Shown here: in pieces, positions 18,304-27,598 of the stretch
Layout: the number at the start of each line of letters is the position of its first letter
Position numbering within the stretch: position 1 is the stretch's first letter
Origin: Niallia circulans NBRC 13626
Lineage (GTDB): Bacteria > Bacillota > Bacilli > Bacillales > Cytobacillaceae
Direction of reading: 5' to 3'
DNA length: 64,000 nucleotides
NCBI RefSeq assembly: GCF_001591585.1
Contig: NZ_BCVE01000003.1
Location: 248,001-312,000, forward strand
The notes under the pieces: generated by a model
Told to the model about the DNA's origin: nothing
The model's input: the letters and a program-made list of their open reading frames with translations, nothing else
The model's database searches: none
Program-made: the position numbers and the translations under genes

Positions 18304-19373
18304 TGCTTTCCTATTTTTACTATTATCTCTGTTCCTTTTCCTATTTGGCTTTTGACTTGGATTTCGCCTTTATGCAAGTCTATGATTTTTTTGACAATAG
18401 AAAGACCGAGGCCGTTTCCTCCTATATTTCGATTTCTTGATTTATCTGCTTTATAAAAGCGTTCAAATATATGCATGAGCGAATCCTGTTCCATGCCAAT
18501 TCCTGTATCTCTTATTTTAACAGTAATAACCTTATTCTCCGATTTAAATGCCTCGACTGTTATAGTACCTCCTTTTGGCGTGAATTTTATACTATTATGA
18601 AGTAAGTTAATCCACACTTGATCAAGCATTTCTTCATCTGCCATAATTGTTATGTTCGCAAGAGAGATATCCATATCTATTTCTTTTTCTGTCCATTGTG
18701 GTTCATTGGCAAGAATAATTCGACGAAGCTGTCGATCTAATCGGTACTCTTTTTGCTCCAAAGGTAAATGCTCTGATTCTAAAGAGGTAAGTTTTAATAG
18801 GTTTTCACTTAATTTGGACAAGCGGATGCTTTCCATTTCAATGATGTCTAAATAGTGATTGCGTTCTTTTGGACTCAAATCATCATTTTTCAAAGCATGA
18901 GCAAACCCACTAATAGAGGTTAAGGGAGACTGAATTTCATGAGACACATTGGAGATAAATTCCTGACGCATTTCCTCCATTTCTCCTAATTTTTCTGCCA
19001 TATGACTAATATTTGTTACTATTTGATAATAAGGATGATCATTGTCACCTTCTCTAAACTGATTTTTATAATAGGAAAGGTCAATATTAAAATTTCCTTC
19101 TGCTATCATTTTGATTGCTTGAATGATTGGGTATAAGTGTTTATCCTGTTTGGATCTAATCCACGGAATTTTTGAGATAACTGCTATTATGCATCCAAAG
19201 AGAAAGAATCCGGCAATTGAATTAATTAATTGTCTGATGAATTCGCTTGGAGATACTTGGATTGCTTCATAAAACCATGCTGTTAACCAATAGGAGAAGG
19301 ACCAGCATACCATTAGAAAAATAATAATTGCAAGAATGCCTGCTATTCTTTTCATCCATTGTGAGAACTTCAC
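18276..19373 (-). CDS. Sensor histidine kinase of a DrrAB-linked two-component system
   Basis: 365 residues. Two membrane helices (about 9-34 and 47-67) leave only a short external loop, as in intramembrane-sensing kinases. A HAMP-like linker (75-135) is followed by the HisKA domain with His145 in SNVSHEIQSPLTS, and the HATPase domain with N, G1 (DTGIGMEQD) and G2 (GGNGLGLSIVKK) boxes. Its GTG start overlaps the response regulator stop by one base. The short sensor loop and the ABC exporter upstream fit an antibiotic or envelope-stress module. The ligand is unknown. Confidence 0.9.
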   Translation of the reverse strand: MKFSQWMKRIAGILAIIIFLMVCWSFSYWLTAWFYEAIQVSPSEFIRQLINSIAGFFLFGCIIAVISKIPWIRSKQDKHLYPIIQAIKMIAEGNFNIDLSYYKNQFREGDNDHPYYQIVTNISHMAEKLGEMEEMRQEFISNVSHEIQSPLTSISGFAHALKNDDLSPKERNHYLDIIEMESIRLSKLSENLLKLTSLESEHLPLEQKEYRLDRQLRRIILANEPQWTEKEIDMDISLANITIMADEEMLDQVWINLLHNSIKFTPKGGTITVEAFKSENKVITVKIRDTGIGMEQDSLMHIFERFYKADKSRNRNIGGNGLGLSIVKKIIDLHKGEIQVKSQIGKGTEIIVKIGKQRDGSTEIN

Positions 19374-20050
19374 TAATTAACCTCCAATCGATAACCAAGA
19401 CCGCGAACTGTCGTTATTTTAAAGGGACAGTCCTCTTGGGCAAATCGCTGCCTCAGACGTTTTATATGAACATCAACGGTGCGCTCATCCCCCTCATAAT
19501 CATAGCCCCATATATCTTCAATTAATTGTTCTCGCGAAAAAGTTTTCTTTTGATGGGTTGCAAGCTTAAATAATAATTCAAATTCCTTTAAAGGTAATGT
19601 AATTTCATCAACTCCAATAGAAATTTTATAGGTGTCTCGATTAATCACGACATTTCCTATCTCAATCTGATTGGAAACATTAATTTGGTAGCGCTTGAGA
19701 AGTACCTTCACCCTAGCAACTAACTCAGCAGGAGCAAAAGGCTTTACTAAGTAATCGTCCGCTCCTAGTTCAAACCCTCTCACTTTTTGTGTTGTTTCTC
19801 CTTTTGCTGTCAACATCAAGATTGGCATTGTCTCTGGGTAATAGGTTCGTACTTCACGGCAAAGTGTCCAGCCATCCATATTCGGCATCATAATATCAAG
19901 AATAATTAAATCTATTTTTGCTTGCTCGAGTATAGACATCGCGGCTTCTCCATCTTCTGCCTCCATAATAGAGAAGCCTTCCTTTATTAAAATGACACGG
20001 ATTAATTCTCTAATATGTGGATCATCATCTACGACTAGTATTTTCGCCAT
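19373..20050 (-). CDS. OmpR-family response regulator of the DrrAB-linked system
   Basis: 225 residues. The receiver domain has the acidic pair Asp8-Asp9, phospho-acceptor Asp52 (LILDIMMPNMDG) and the conserved Lys in LVKPFAP. A C-terminal winged helix (FSREQLIEDIWGYDYEGDERTV region) binds DNA. It is followed directly by its kinase. It is separated from the ABC permease gene by a short hairpin with a T run. A perfect 11-bp tandem repeat lies upstream of the ABC genes and is a plausible binding site, which would make the cluster self-regulating. Confidence 0.92.
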   Translation of the reverse strand: MAKILVVDDDPHIRELIRVILIKEGFSIMEAEDGEAAMSILEQAKIDLIILDIMMPNMDGWTLCREVRTYYPETMPILMLTAKGETTQKVRGFELGADDYLVKPFAPAELVARVKVLLKRYQINVSNQIEIGNVVINRDTYKISIGVDEITLPLKEFELLFKLATHQKKTFSREQLIEDIWGYDYEGDERTVDVHIKRLRQRFAQEDCPFKITTVRGLGYRLEVN

Positions 20051-20062
20051 ATTATCATTCCT

Positions 20063-20105
20063 TTAAAAAAAATAAGGAGAACCGCTAATTTCATAGCCGT
20101 TCTAC
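20063..20105 (-). terminator. Hairpin with T run between the ABC permease and the response regulator
   Basis: AGAACCGCT (20078-20086) and AGCCGTTCT (20095-20103) form a stem with one mismatch, followed on the minus strand by CTCCTTATTTTTTTT. It may attenuate read-through into the two-component genes. Confidence 0.6.
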
Positions 20106-20150
20106 TTCATAGATTATTCTCTTTATTCTACCATTTAATCCTTCAAAAAC

Positions 20151-20966
20151 TTATGCGCGTCTCATATAAGCCCTTACTGTAATCGGTGCAAAAATAGCTA
20201 CTATTACTGCTGCTCCAACAAGAGAGATAGTGAAATCCAAGCCAATTGTTCCCGCGTTTGTTAAATCCCTAACTGCTGTAACTAAGTGAGAGATAGGATT
20301 AATTTTTACAAACCACTGAAGGAAATTAGGCATAGTATCAGCTGGAACAAAGGCATTGGACAGAAATGTTAATGGAAACAAGACAATCATAGAAATTCCT
20401 TGTACACTCGAAGCAGTTCGTGAAATAACACCCAAGAAAGCAAAGATCCAGCTAATCGCCCAAGAACAAACAATAACAAGAATTCCTGCCAAGATCACAA
20501 AGCCTATACCACCATCTGGTCGATAACCCATAATATATCCCATCGTAAACGTAAGAGTTGTGGCAATGGTATAGCGAATAGTATCAGCAAGCAATGCTCC
20601 TGCTAAAGGAGCAATTCTGGCAATCGGCAAAGACTTAAAGCGGTCAAACACCCCTTTATCCATGTCCTCCCTGAGCTGGACACCTGTTACCACTGATGTT
20701 GTAATAACAGTTTGAACGAGAATTCCCGGAATAATAACCGGTAAATAGTTTTGCACATTGCCAGAAATAGCTCCGCCAAAAATATACGTAAACATAAGAG
20801 TAAAAAGAATCGGCTGTAAGGTAACATCTGATAATTGTTCAGGTGTACGCTTTATCTTAAGCAAACCTCTATAAGCCATTGTTAATGAATTTCGCACTGC
20901 TTGACGAAAAGTGGAGTTTCTGTAAATTTTTTGTTCTCTGGTTGGTTTTAATGTAGTACTGCTCAT
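20151..20966 (-). CDS. ABC-2 type permease (DrrB-like drug exporter subunit)
   Basis: 271 residues with six hydrophobic segments of the ABC2_membrane family. The stretch EQLSDVTLQPILFTLMFTYIF and the later motif NPISHLVTAVRDL are typical of DrrB/daunorubicin-type export permeases. It forms an efflux complex with the ATPase encoded just upstream; the two genes overlap by four bases (ATGA). Substrates of this subfamily include anthracyclines and other amphipathic drugs or lipids. The true substrate here is unknown. Confidence 0.9.
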   Translation of the reverse strand: MSSTTLKPTREQKIYRNSTFRQAVRNSLTMAYRGLLKIKRTPEQLSDVTLQPILFTLMFTYIFGGAISGNVQNYLPVIIPGILVQTVITTSVVTGVQLREDMDKGVFDRFKSLPIARIAPLAGALLADTIRYTIATTLTFTMGYIMGYRPDGGIGFVILAGILVIVCSWAISWIFAFLGVISRTASSVQGISMIVLFPLTFLSNAFVPADTMPNFLQWFVKINPISHLVTAVRDLTNAGTIGLDFTISLVGAAVIVAIFAPITVRAYMRRA

Positions 20967-21973
20967 ACTAATCCCTCCCCTTTACTAGATTTATCTACAT
21001 TTGCATTAGAACCAGTAATAGCTAGAAATACTTCATCTAATGTTGGCTTTTGCACACTTAATTCAGCCAATGGAATGCCCGCTGTCTTTAATGTCATAAG
21101 CAAATCGGTTACTTTATCCGCATCAGCCATTGGCGCTGTAATTTTTCCACCTTCTGCTGATACAGCTGATTGAACGTTAAGCACACGTTCCACAATCAGG
21201 CGAGCTTCCTGCATATTTTGTTCGTTTTGGATACTTAAGTGTAAGGAGGAAGTCCCGATAGATCCCTTCAACTCATTCACTGTACCTTCTGCGACCACTT
21301 TTCCATGATCGATGACCGCAACTCGATCTGCAAGTTCATCTGCCTCTTGCAAGTACTGTGTTGTCAGTAGTACTGTTGATCCCCCTTTTACTAATTTCCT
21401 GATTGTCTCCCACATTTGATTACGCGTTCGTGGATCAAGTCCAGTAGTTGGTTCGTCTAAAAAAATAAGTGGCGGCTGTGCAATAAGGCTTGCAGCTAAA
21501 TCCAGTCGTCTCCGCATTCCTCCTGAAAAATTTTTCAATGGACGTTTTGCTGCTTCTGTTAAGCCAAACTCTTCTAATAATTCCATTGCTTTACGTTTTG
21601 ATTCTGTCCGCCCTAAACCTAATAACCGAGAAAAAATGATTAAATTCTCTGTTGCGCTTAGGGATTCATCAACAGACGCATACTGACCTGTTACACCAAT
21701 TAATTGGCGAACTTGCTGTGGCTCCTTTCCTATATCGTAGCCGAAAATCTTTGCAGAACCTGCATCTGCCTTCAACAAAGTTGCGAGCATTCTAATCGTA
21801 GTTGTTTTCCCTGCTCCATTAGGACCCAGCACCCCATAAATAGAACCTGTGCGAACCTGTAAATCCACTCCATCAACAGCACGGTTATCGCCAAATACCT
21901 TTACCAGCCCTTCCGCTTCCACAGCCAATTCTCTACTATCTATAATCTTTTTATTATTAGTCACTTGATTCAA
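20963..21973 (-). CDS. ABC transporter ATPase (DrrA-like drug exporter subunit)
   Basis: 336 residues from the TTG at 21973, which has GGGAGG seven bases upstream. The longer frame from 22108 adds residues unlike the family and runs through the promoter. Walker A GPNGAGKTTT, signature NFSGGMRRRLDLA, Walker B LIFLDEPTTGLD and the DrrA-type C-terminal DUF4162 region (VQKPTLDEVFLAITG) are clear. It powers export with the DrrB-like permease. Genes for a two-component system follow on the same strand. Such modules often answer to the compound they export. Confidence 0.92.
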   Translation of the reverse strand: MNQVTNNKKIIDSRELAVEAEGLVKVFGDNRAVDGVDLQVRTGSIYGVLGPNGAGKTTTIRMLATLLKADAGSAKIFGYDIGKEPQQVRQLIGVTGQYASVDESLSATENLIIFSRLLGLGRTESKRKAMELLEEFGLTEAAKRPLKNFSGGMRRRLDLAASLIAQPPLIFLDEPTTGLDPRTRNQMWETIRKLVKGGSTVLLTTQYLQEADELADRVAVIDHGKVVAEGTVNELKGSIGTSSLHLSIQNEQNMQEARLIVERVLNVQSAVSAEGGKITAPMADADKVTDLLMTLKTAGIPLAELSVQKPTLDEVFLAITGSNANVDKSSKGEGLV

Positions 21974-22012
21974 AGTAAATCCTCCCTCTTTCATCTTATG
22001 AAGTGATAATAA

Positions 22013-22038
22013 ATTATAAATATGAACTAAATATGAAC
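22013..22038 (-). promoter_or_regulatory. drrAB promoter with 11-bp tandem direct repeat (OmpR-type operator)
   Basis: Two perfect copies of the 11-mer TAAATATGAAC abut at 22017-22027 and 22028-22038. A minus-strand -10 TATAAT lies at 22013-22018, so the repeats cover the -35 region, where there is no good -35 hexamer. OmpR-family regulators bind such 10-11-bp repeats and activate weak promoters. Confidence 0.6.
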
Positions 22039-22163
22039 TGGAATAAAGAGATAGGTCGAAGCAATGACAGAAGTCTTTTTGTGAATGAAAATAGATCTCT
22101 ATTATCAATAATCCTATCTATTTTTAGTGGCAATATTAAATTTATCTTTTTTGAAATAAGCGC

Positions 22164-22222
22164 AAAAAGACGGTTCTACCGGGGACAATAATATTAATTG
22201 CCCTCTAGTAGAACCGTCTTTT
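22164..22222 (-). terminator. Long-stem terminator after the phnA-like gene
   Basis: AAAGACGGTTCTAC (from 22166) pairs with GTAGAACCGTCTTT (22208-22221). The inner loop can form a second stem (GGGG...CCCT). T residues follow on the minus strand. Confidence 0.8.
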
Positions 22223-22243
22223 GACTGCCTTGGCCTTAAAAGT

Positions 22244-22585
22244 CTATACTTTCTTCACAAATTCCGATTTTAATTTCATTGCTCCAAATCCCGCAATTTT
22301 ACAATCAATATCATGATCGCCGTCTACTAAGCGAATACTTTTTACCTTTGTTCCTTGCTTTAAAACTGATGAACTCCCTTTTACTTTAAGATCCTTGATA
22401 ACCGTAACGGTATCTCCATCATTCAAAACATTTCCATTTGCATCTTTGATAACTTTGCTATCATCATTTGCCTCCATATTACTATTGAATGTCCACTCAT
22501 GTGCACATTCCGGACAAACTAAAAAAGTTCCATCTTCATATGTATATTCAGATTCGCATTTTGGACAATTAGGCAAGGTGTTCAT
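22244..22585 (-). CDS. PhnA/YjdM-family zinc-ribbon protein
   Basis: 113 residues. The N-terminal zinc ribbon has two CxxC pairs (CPKC and CPEC, residues 7-27), followed by the PhnA domain with [23 protein letters not shown]. The name comes from linkage to phosphonate genes in E. coli, but the protein is not needed for phosphonate use and its role is unsettled. No phosphonate genes are nearby. It is monocistronic with a strong terminator. Confidence 0.85.
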   Translation of the reverse strand: MNTLPNCPKCESEYTYEDGTFLVCPECAHEWTFNSNMEANDDSKVIKDANGNVLNDGDTVTVIKDLKVKGSSSVLKQGTKVKSIRLVDGDHDIDCKIAGFGAMKLKSEFVKKV

Positions 22586-22636
22586 TATTTTATTCCTCCA
22601 CTGGTTAATTTGTCTTTAAAAATATTATTATAACAA

Positions 22637-22667
22637 AAAGAAGGAAGCACCCCTATGCTTCCCTTTT
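22637..22667 (-). terminator. Terminator after the yxjI-like gene
   Basis: GGAAGC (22643-22648) and GCTTCC (22657-22662), with flanking A and T runs, form a hairpin directly beside the stop codon at 22670. Confidence 0.8.
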
Positions 22668-22669
22668 CA

Positions 22670-23167
22670 TTAATCTACAGAGGCAGAAGATGTAGCAGCT
22701 TGGTCTGCTTTTACACAATCAATTGCAACAACCAAAGCAATCAGTATCGCTTCCATTTCTTCCTTCAGTATTTGCACTTTATAGCTATCACCCCAGGTAA
22801 ACCACTCTTTGCTTACCCTGCCGACTTCTTCCCCATTCTGAAAAACGCGAAAATCCATATCCCACCAATTCCCACTTACTTCAATGCCAGCAGCATCAAT
22901 GGTATAGCGGGATTTAAAGAAAGAAAACTCTTTGTTAATCGTTAAAACATTTTCCCCATTGATTTCTATATAAAACTTCGGTAAAAAGCTAAAGACCTTT
23001 TTGGTAATTAGGGCAATTTCATTATTGTTTGCATCCTTTATGGAAAAGGTTTTAGGGATTTTAAAAAAGCTTCCTTCCACATAATAAACATCTTTTTCCT
23101 GTTGATCCTTGACTGTAAATTTTTCATTAAGGCTAAAAATCTTTTGCTTCATATAGAGTTGTTTCAT
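22670..23167 (-). CDS. LURP-one-related/YxjI-family protein
   Basis: 165 residues. MKQLYMKQKIFSLNEKFTVKDQQ followed by alternating short strands (YYVEGSFFKIPKTFSI, YTIDAAGIEVSGNWWDMDF) and a C-terminal helix VQILKEEMEAILIALVVAIDCV is the tubby-like LOR/YxjI fold. Members are thought to bind phospholipid or act at the membrane, but no enzymatic role is established. It has no signal peptide. It is a single-gene unit. Confidence 0.82.
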   Translation of the reverse strand: MKQLYMKQKIFSLNEKFTVKDQQEKDVYYVEGSFFKIPKTFSIKDANNNEIALITKKVFSFLPKFYIEINGENVLTINKEFSFFKSRYTIDAAGIEVSGNWWDMDFRVFQNGEEVGRVSKEWFTWGDSYKVQILKEEMEAILIALVVAIDCVKADQAATSSASVD

Positions 23168-23408
23168 TCAGTGCCTCCATAATTAAAATAGTATCCTTTT
23201 CTCTACGAAAAGCCATCGGCTAAATCTACTTTCGTATAAAAGAGATGTTATCCTTATATTCAACACTTTATGACATAATACCTTTCTTATTCACTCATAA
23301 AAGCAGCGACATACAACCAGTTATCTTCTAGTTAAATTCTTGTTTATCTTTTCCTATGATTTATTTTAATTTCTTGATATAATTCTCTAATTCAATTCAT
23401 TTATTTGT

Positions 23409-24680
23409 TTAGTTAGCTAACATTTCAGCTGAATGAGTTATTTCATTTGTTGCTTGATAAAGTTGATTGACAATTAAATCACTGTTTTTTATCTCGGTAA
23501 ATATTATTTCTGTTTTTTCTTTTGATTGCTGAACCGCATGGACAATTTGATTAAAAAACTCGATTGTTTCTTCCGTGATTTTTTGGTTTTTTACGATATC
23601 CTCATTAAAATCGGTAACTGAAATATGCACTTGTTTCACTTGTTGAGAAATATCCTTCACTAAAGAACCAATTTCTTCTGTAGATTGTTTAGTTAAACTC
23701 GATAATTTTCTAATTTCCCCTGCTACAACTGCAAATCCTTTGCCTTGTTCTCCTGCACGAGCGGATTCAATCGATGCATTTAATGCCAGAAGATTGATTT
23801 GATTAGCAATAGAAGTTACTACGTCTACTATACTATCAATCCTTTGGCTAACCATACTCATTTTCCTGATTTCATCTTGCAGAACAAGAATCTGATTTCT
23901 TATTAAACTGGCGGACTCTTTTTCTTGGCTCATTCTCCCTTTTCCGTCTTCAGATAATTCTTCTACCTTTTGAATGGCTTGCCCTCCATCTTTAGTGAGT
24001 ATTTGAATTTTTTCAAATTGGCTGATGAGCTCTTTTAAAGAGGCACTTGTTTCTTCCGAAATTGCTGATAACTCATGAGCGGTTTCTTTCATTGTTTCCT
24101 GTATTTTTTCTTTTTCTGCTTCTTTTACTTTACGAAGAGACTCTTCCCTCAATTCATAGGATTCTAATACCAATTGTTGTTCTAAACTAAAGATTTTTTG
24201 GAGAGAACTAACAGCTTCAAATAATTCCGCTTTATTTTTTATTTCTTTGTAGAAAACTTCTATAATTGTATTCAGCAGCTGTTGAAAGGCATTAACATAC
24301 CACTTCGTTCCTAATCCGATTTTGACATGGACATGGGCAATTCTTTTTCTCTGCATGACGTAAGATTCATTTACCTTCCCAGAAAATATTTCTTTAATAT
24401 GGTGGTATAATGTTTTTCCAAGTTTTTCAACATTGCTATAGGTATTAATAATTGTAATTAAGGAAGGTTCCTTCCCAATAGTTTCATAAAATGAATCTAC
24501 TAGTTGCTGTGCTTCTCTTTCTATAATTGGCTGCAAAACAAATAATCGCTTCACATCTAGCTCTGTTAATCCAATCATTTCAATTTGGGTTTGTAATTCT
24601 TTGGGCAAATTAAAATCAACTTGTATGGTTCCTAAAGAGGAAAAATATAATTCTTCCTTTTTCTTTCCTAATAAGAGCAT
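23409..24680 (-). CDS. hemAT: HemAT-type globin-coupled aerotaxis transducer
   Basis: 423 residues, close to the 432 of B. subtilis HemAT. Residues about 20-180 are a sensor globin. His118 in the HVHVKIGLG motif is the likely proximal haem ligand, and Tyr65 lies 53 residues before it, the same spacing as the known distal Tyr. A linker leads to an MCP signalling domain with the conserved hairpin tip QINLLALNASIESARAG and KGFAVVAGEIRKLS. There is no membrane segment, so it is cytoplasmic. It senses oxygen and drives CheA for aerotaxis. GGAGAG precedes the ATG. Confidence 0.92.
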   Translation of the reverse strand: MLLLGKKKEELYFSSLGTIQVDFNLPKELQTQIEMIGLTELDVKRLFVLQPIIEREAQQLVDSFYETIGKEPSLITIINTYSNVEKLGKTLYHHIKEIFSGKVNESYVMQRKRIAHVHVKIGLGTKWYVNAFQQLLNTIIEVFYKEIKNKAELFEAVSSLQKIFSLEQQLVLESYELREESLRKVKEAEKEKIQETMKETAHELSAISEETSASLKELISQFEKIQILTKDGGQAIQKVEELSEDGKGRMSQEKESASLIRNQILVLQDEIRKMSMVSQRIDSIVDVVTSIANQINLLALNASIESARAGEQGKGFAVVAGEIRKLSSLTKQSTEEIGSLVKDISQQVKQVHISVTDFNEDIVKNQKITEETIEFFNQIVHAVQQSKEKTEIIFTEIKNSDLIVNQLYQATNEITHSAEMLAN

Positions 24681-24724
24681 AATGAGGTCTCTCCTTGTTT
24701 GTTAGAAAATGTATATTTATAACT

Positions 24725-24733
24725 ATTATACCA
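24725..24733 (-). promoter_or_regulatory. Extended -10 promoter candidate for hemAT
   Basis: Minus-strand TGGTATAAT is an extended -10 about 50 bases before the hemAT start. No good -35 was found and no sigma-D-type sequence was seen. Confidence 0.4.
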
Positions 24734-24917
24734 TTATATATATAGGTAAATGGACTTATTGATGTATATTGATATAATTAAAGATTCCATTTTTTTATAA
24801 ACCTTATTTATAATTAACTATTTATTTAAAAATAAAATTGACTCATCCAATATGAAAAACACCATTAAATTATTATACAAAAATAACATTGAAACTATAA
24901 TTCCATTTATAAATGGC

Positions 24918-24951
24918 CATAAAAAAAGAGAAGCCCATTGACTTCTCTTTA
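24918..24951 (-). terminator. Terminator downstream of the lysine-type ABC operon
   Basis: AAAGAGAAG (24925-24933) pairs with CTTCTCTTT (24942-24950), and the minus strand continues as a T run. It lies about 190 bases after the ATPase stop. The stretch between (24952-25142) shows no gene. Confidence 0.75.
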
Positions 24952-25142
24952 TCTAGTTATGTTATCTAATCAACCTTGTCACTACTGATGCCATGCTTCA
25001 CCATTTTTCTCTCTAAATCACCGGAAACTATTTCTCATCATAGAAGAAATTAGAAAATTATACTGCTTTCTTTCGATTCTTTTAACAGATGATTTACAAT
25101 TTACAAAAGAGAACCACTATAACAAGTCTTTCCATGAAAGTA

Positions 25143-25895
25143 CTATAGGCTGACTTGTGGCTGTACAATGGTGCGCTTTAAGAATTCTTGCGTACGTTCT
25201 TGTACAGGATGGTGGAAGATTTGTTCCGGACTTCCTTCTTCCGCAATAACGCCCTTGTCCATGAAGATAACTCTGTTTGATACTTCTTTTGCAAATTCCA
25301 TTTCATGTGTTACCACTATCATCGTTAAGCCAGAATGTGCAAGCTCCTTCATGACCTTCAGTACTTCTCCTACCATTTCTGGATCAAGAGCTGATGTAGG
25401 TTCGTCAAATAGCATCACATCAGGATTCATGGATAAGGCTCTTGCGATTGCCACACGCTGCTTTTGACCGCCTGATAATTGTTTTGGCTTCGCATTAATA
25501 TACTTGTCCATTCCCACAACATTTAAGTAATGCATTGCTACTTTTTCGGCCTCTTCTTTAGAGCGTTTTAAAACTTTTATTTGGCCTACTATACAATTGT
25601 TCAGTACATTATGATTGTTAAATAAGTTAAATTGCTGAAATACCATCCCTAAATTTTTTCGGTAGACCGCAACATCATGTTTTTCATCTAATATATTTTC
25701 GCCATGATAGAATATCTCCCCGCCACTTGGCTTTTCTAATAGATTTATACACCGAAGAAGCGTTGATTTACCAGAACCAGAGGAACCAATGATCGAAACC
25801 ACTTCACCTTTATTAACGGAAAAATCAATATCTCTTAATACCTCATGTTTCCCATAGGATTTATTCAAATGCTTGATATCAATAATTTTGTCCAA
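25143..25895 (-). CDS. Amino-acid ABC transporter ATPase (lysine-regulated operon)
   Basis: 250 residues of the polar amino-acid (GlnQ/HisP) class. Walker [14 protein letters not shown]-loop VFQQFNLF, signature [15 protein letters not shown], Walker [15 protein letters not shown] and the switch His in VVTHEM are present. It is the third gene of a binding protein-permease-ATPase operon whose leader is a lysine riboswitch. It therefore probably energises lysine uptake. The permease gene ends 18 bases upstream. Confidence 0.92.
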   Translation of the reverse strand: MDKIIDIKHLNKSYGKHEVLRDIDFSVNKGEVVSIIGSSGSGKSTLLRCINLLEKPSGGEIFYHGENILDEKHDVAVYRKNLGMVFQQFNLFNNHNVLNNCIVGQIKVLKRSKEEAEKVAMHYLNVVGMDKYINAKPKQLSGGQKQRVAIARALSMNPDVMLFDEPTSALDPEMVGEVLKVMKELAHSGLTMIVVTHEMEFAKEVSNRVIFMDKGVIAEEGSPEQIFHHPVQERTQEFLKRTIVQPQVSL

Positions 25896-25913
25896 CCTTA
25901 TTCACCTTCTTCC

Positions 25914-26660
25914 TTATTTTAATTTACCCCTTAATGGTTGTGCATCTGTTCCGATAACAGTGTAGCTATCGGACCCTTCTAACTTTCTCTCCATATATAA
26001 CAATATTCTCGTAACAATAAAGGTCATTACAAAATAAATTAGACACGCTACGAAGAATGATTCAAAATACTTAAAATTATTTCCAGAAATTGATTTTGTC
26101 ACAAAATATAATTCAGTAACAGAAATAACGTTTAATACAGAGGTATCCTTAATATTAATAACAAATTGGTTACCAGTTGCAGGTAAAATATTACGGATGA
26201 CCTGTGGCAATACAATGTTCCACATTGTCTGCACATGATTCATTCCAATCGCATGCGCTGCTTCAAACTGCCCTTTATCAACAGAAATAATCCCCCCTCG
26301 AACGATTTCTGCCATATAGGCACCTGTATTAATGGAGACTACAATGATTGCTGCAGCAAAAACATTCATGTCTATACCAAATGCTAGCGCAGAACCATAA
26401 TAAATAACCATTGCTTGAACAATCATTGGTGTTCCACGGAAGAATTCAATATAGATAGACAGGATGATATTAATTACTTTTAAAATAAACTTTTTTATGC
26501 CGCGTTCCGGTGTTGGAATAGTGCGGATAACCCCCGCAATCAATCCAATAGCAGCTCCAATAATGGTCCCTATCAAGGCAATGATAAGTGTTAACCCAGC
26601 ACCACGAAGAAACATCGGCCAGTTTTCTGAAATTATTTTAATGATCCACTCAAGACTCAT
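25914..26660 (-). CDS. Amino-acid ABC transporter permease (lysine-regulated operon)
   Basis: 248 residues with five hydrophobic segments and the HisM/GlnP-type BPD domain. The coupling loop EAAHAIGMNHVQTMWNIVLPQVIRN is typical of polar amino-acid permeases. It forms the membrane channel for the binding protein encoded before it and the ATPase encoded after it. It is one of two such permeases in the window. The riboswitch in the operon leader points to lysine as the cargo. Confidence 0.92.
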   Translation of the reverse strand: MSLEWIIKIISENWPMFLRGAGLTLIIALIGTIIGAAIGLIAGVIRTIPTPERGIKKFILKVINIILSIYIEFFRGTPMIVQAMVIYYGSALAFGIDMNVFAAAIIVVSINTGAYMAEIVRGGIISVDKGQFEAAHAIGMNHVQTMWNIVLPQVIRNILPATGNQFVINIKDTSVLNVISVTELYFVTKSISGNNFKYFESFFVACLIYFVMTFIVTRILLYMERKLEGSDSYTVIGTDAQPLRGKLK

Positions 26661-26724
26661 TTTTTCTCCTCACTTACTGTATAAAACCGCCTGTATTAAG
26701 ATATACAGCCGGTTTTGTTCTTTT

Positions 26725-27561
26725 TTATTCTGCTGCTGGTTGATTTTTGATTGCATTATCCATCAAGCTTGTACGTTCTTTCTCTGGGATATCTGCTAAG
26801 ATTTTATTAATCTTCTCTGTTAAATCACTATCCTTTTGCAGCCCTACAGCAATGGATGTGTCTTCTTCTGATGTTTTAAATCCTTCCTTAAATTCAACCA
26901 TTACAAATTTATCATTTGCAGTTGACGCACTAACTGCTTCAGGACGTTCTGATACGTAGCCATCAATAACACCAGACTCTAAAGCAACCCTCATGGCTGG
27001 GAAGTTATCCATAGCTGTCTTTTTTTCTACCCCTTCAATTTGGTCAATGACAGAATAGTGAAAGGTATTTAGCTGTGCTGTAACTTTAGCACCTTTAAAA
27101 TCCTGAATAGAAGAAGCCTTTTCATACTTGCTGCCTTTTTTTACTACCATTACTAAATTTGATTTATAATAGCTATCTGAAAAGTCAACAGTTTCTTTAC
27201 GGTCTGCAGTTGGTGACATCCCTGCAATAATAGCATCTATTTTCCCTGAAACTAACGCTGGTACTAGCCCGTCCCATTCTGTTTTCACAATGACTAATTC
27301 TTTTCCGAGACCTTCAGCCACTTTTTTAGCAATTTCTACATCATATCCACTAGCATATTCTGATGATCCTTTGATTTTAACAGCCCCATTGGAATCATCG
27401 TTTTGTGTCCAGTTAAAAGGAGCATATCCCGCTTCCAGTCCTACTCTAAATGTATTGTCATCTGATGATCCAGAAGCTTGCTTATCGCTTGTTCCACAGC
27501 CTGCCAATAAAAGCATGGCTGAGACCATTAAAACCATCATCATTAATAATTTGTTTCTCAT
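26725..27561 (-). CDS. Amino-acid ABC transporter substrate-binding lipoprotein, probably for lysine
   Basis: 278 residues. A signal peptide ending in the lipobox LLAGC is followed by an SBP_bac_3 domain from about residue 36 (FRVGLEAGYAPFNW, DVEIAKKVAEGLGKE, DAIIAGMSPTADRKE, and a late DGYVSERPEA). It is anchored outside the membrane and hands an amino acid to the permease. It is the first gene of the operon, directly below a lysine riboswitch and its terminator. Sequence motifs alone would only say polar amino acid; lysine comes from the riboswitch. Confidence 0.9.
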   Translation of the reverse strand: MRNKLLMMMVLMVSAMLLLAGCGTSDKQASGSSDDNTFRVGLEAGYAPFNWTQNDDSNGAVKIKGSSEYASGYDVEIAKKVAEGLGKELVIVKTEWDGLVPALVSGKIDAIIAGMSPTADRKETVDFSDSYYKSNLVMVVKKGSKYEKASSIQDFKGAKVTAQLNTFHYSVIDQIEGVEKKTAMDNFPAMRVALESGVIDGYVSERPEAVSASTANDKFVMVEFKEGFKTSEEDTSIAVGLQKDSDLTEKINKILADIPEKERTSLMDNAIKNQPAAE

Positions 27562-27598
27562 GTTGTCTCTCCTCCTATTTTTCTTTCAATCTACTAAA

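Noticed and set aside
21974-22108. Long N-terminal extension of the DrrA-like ATPase
   Set aside because: It covers the promoter and tandem repeat, and a TTG with a good ribosome binding site gives the normal family start.
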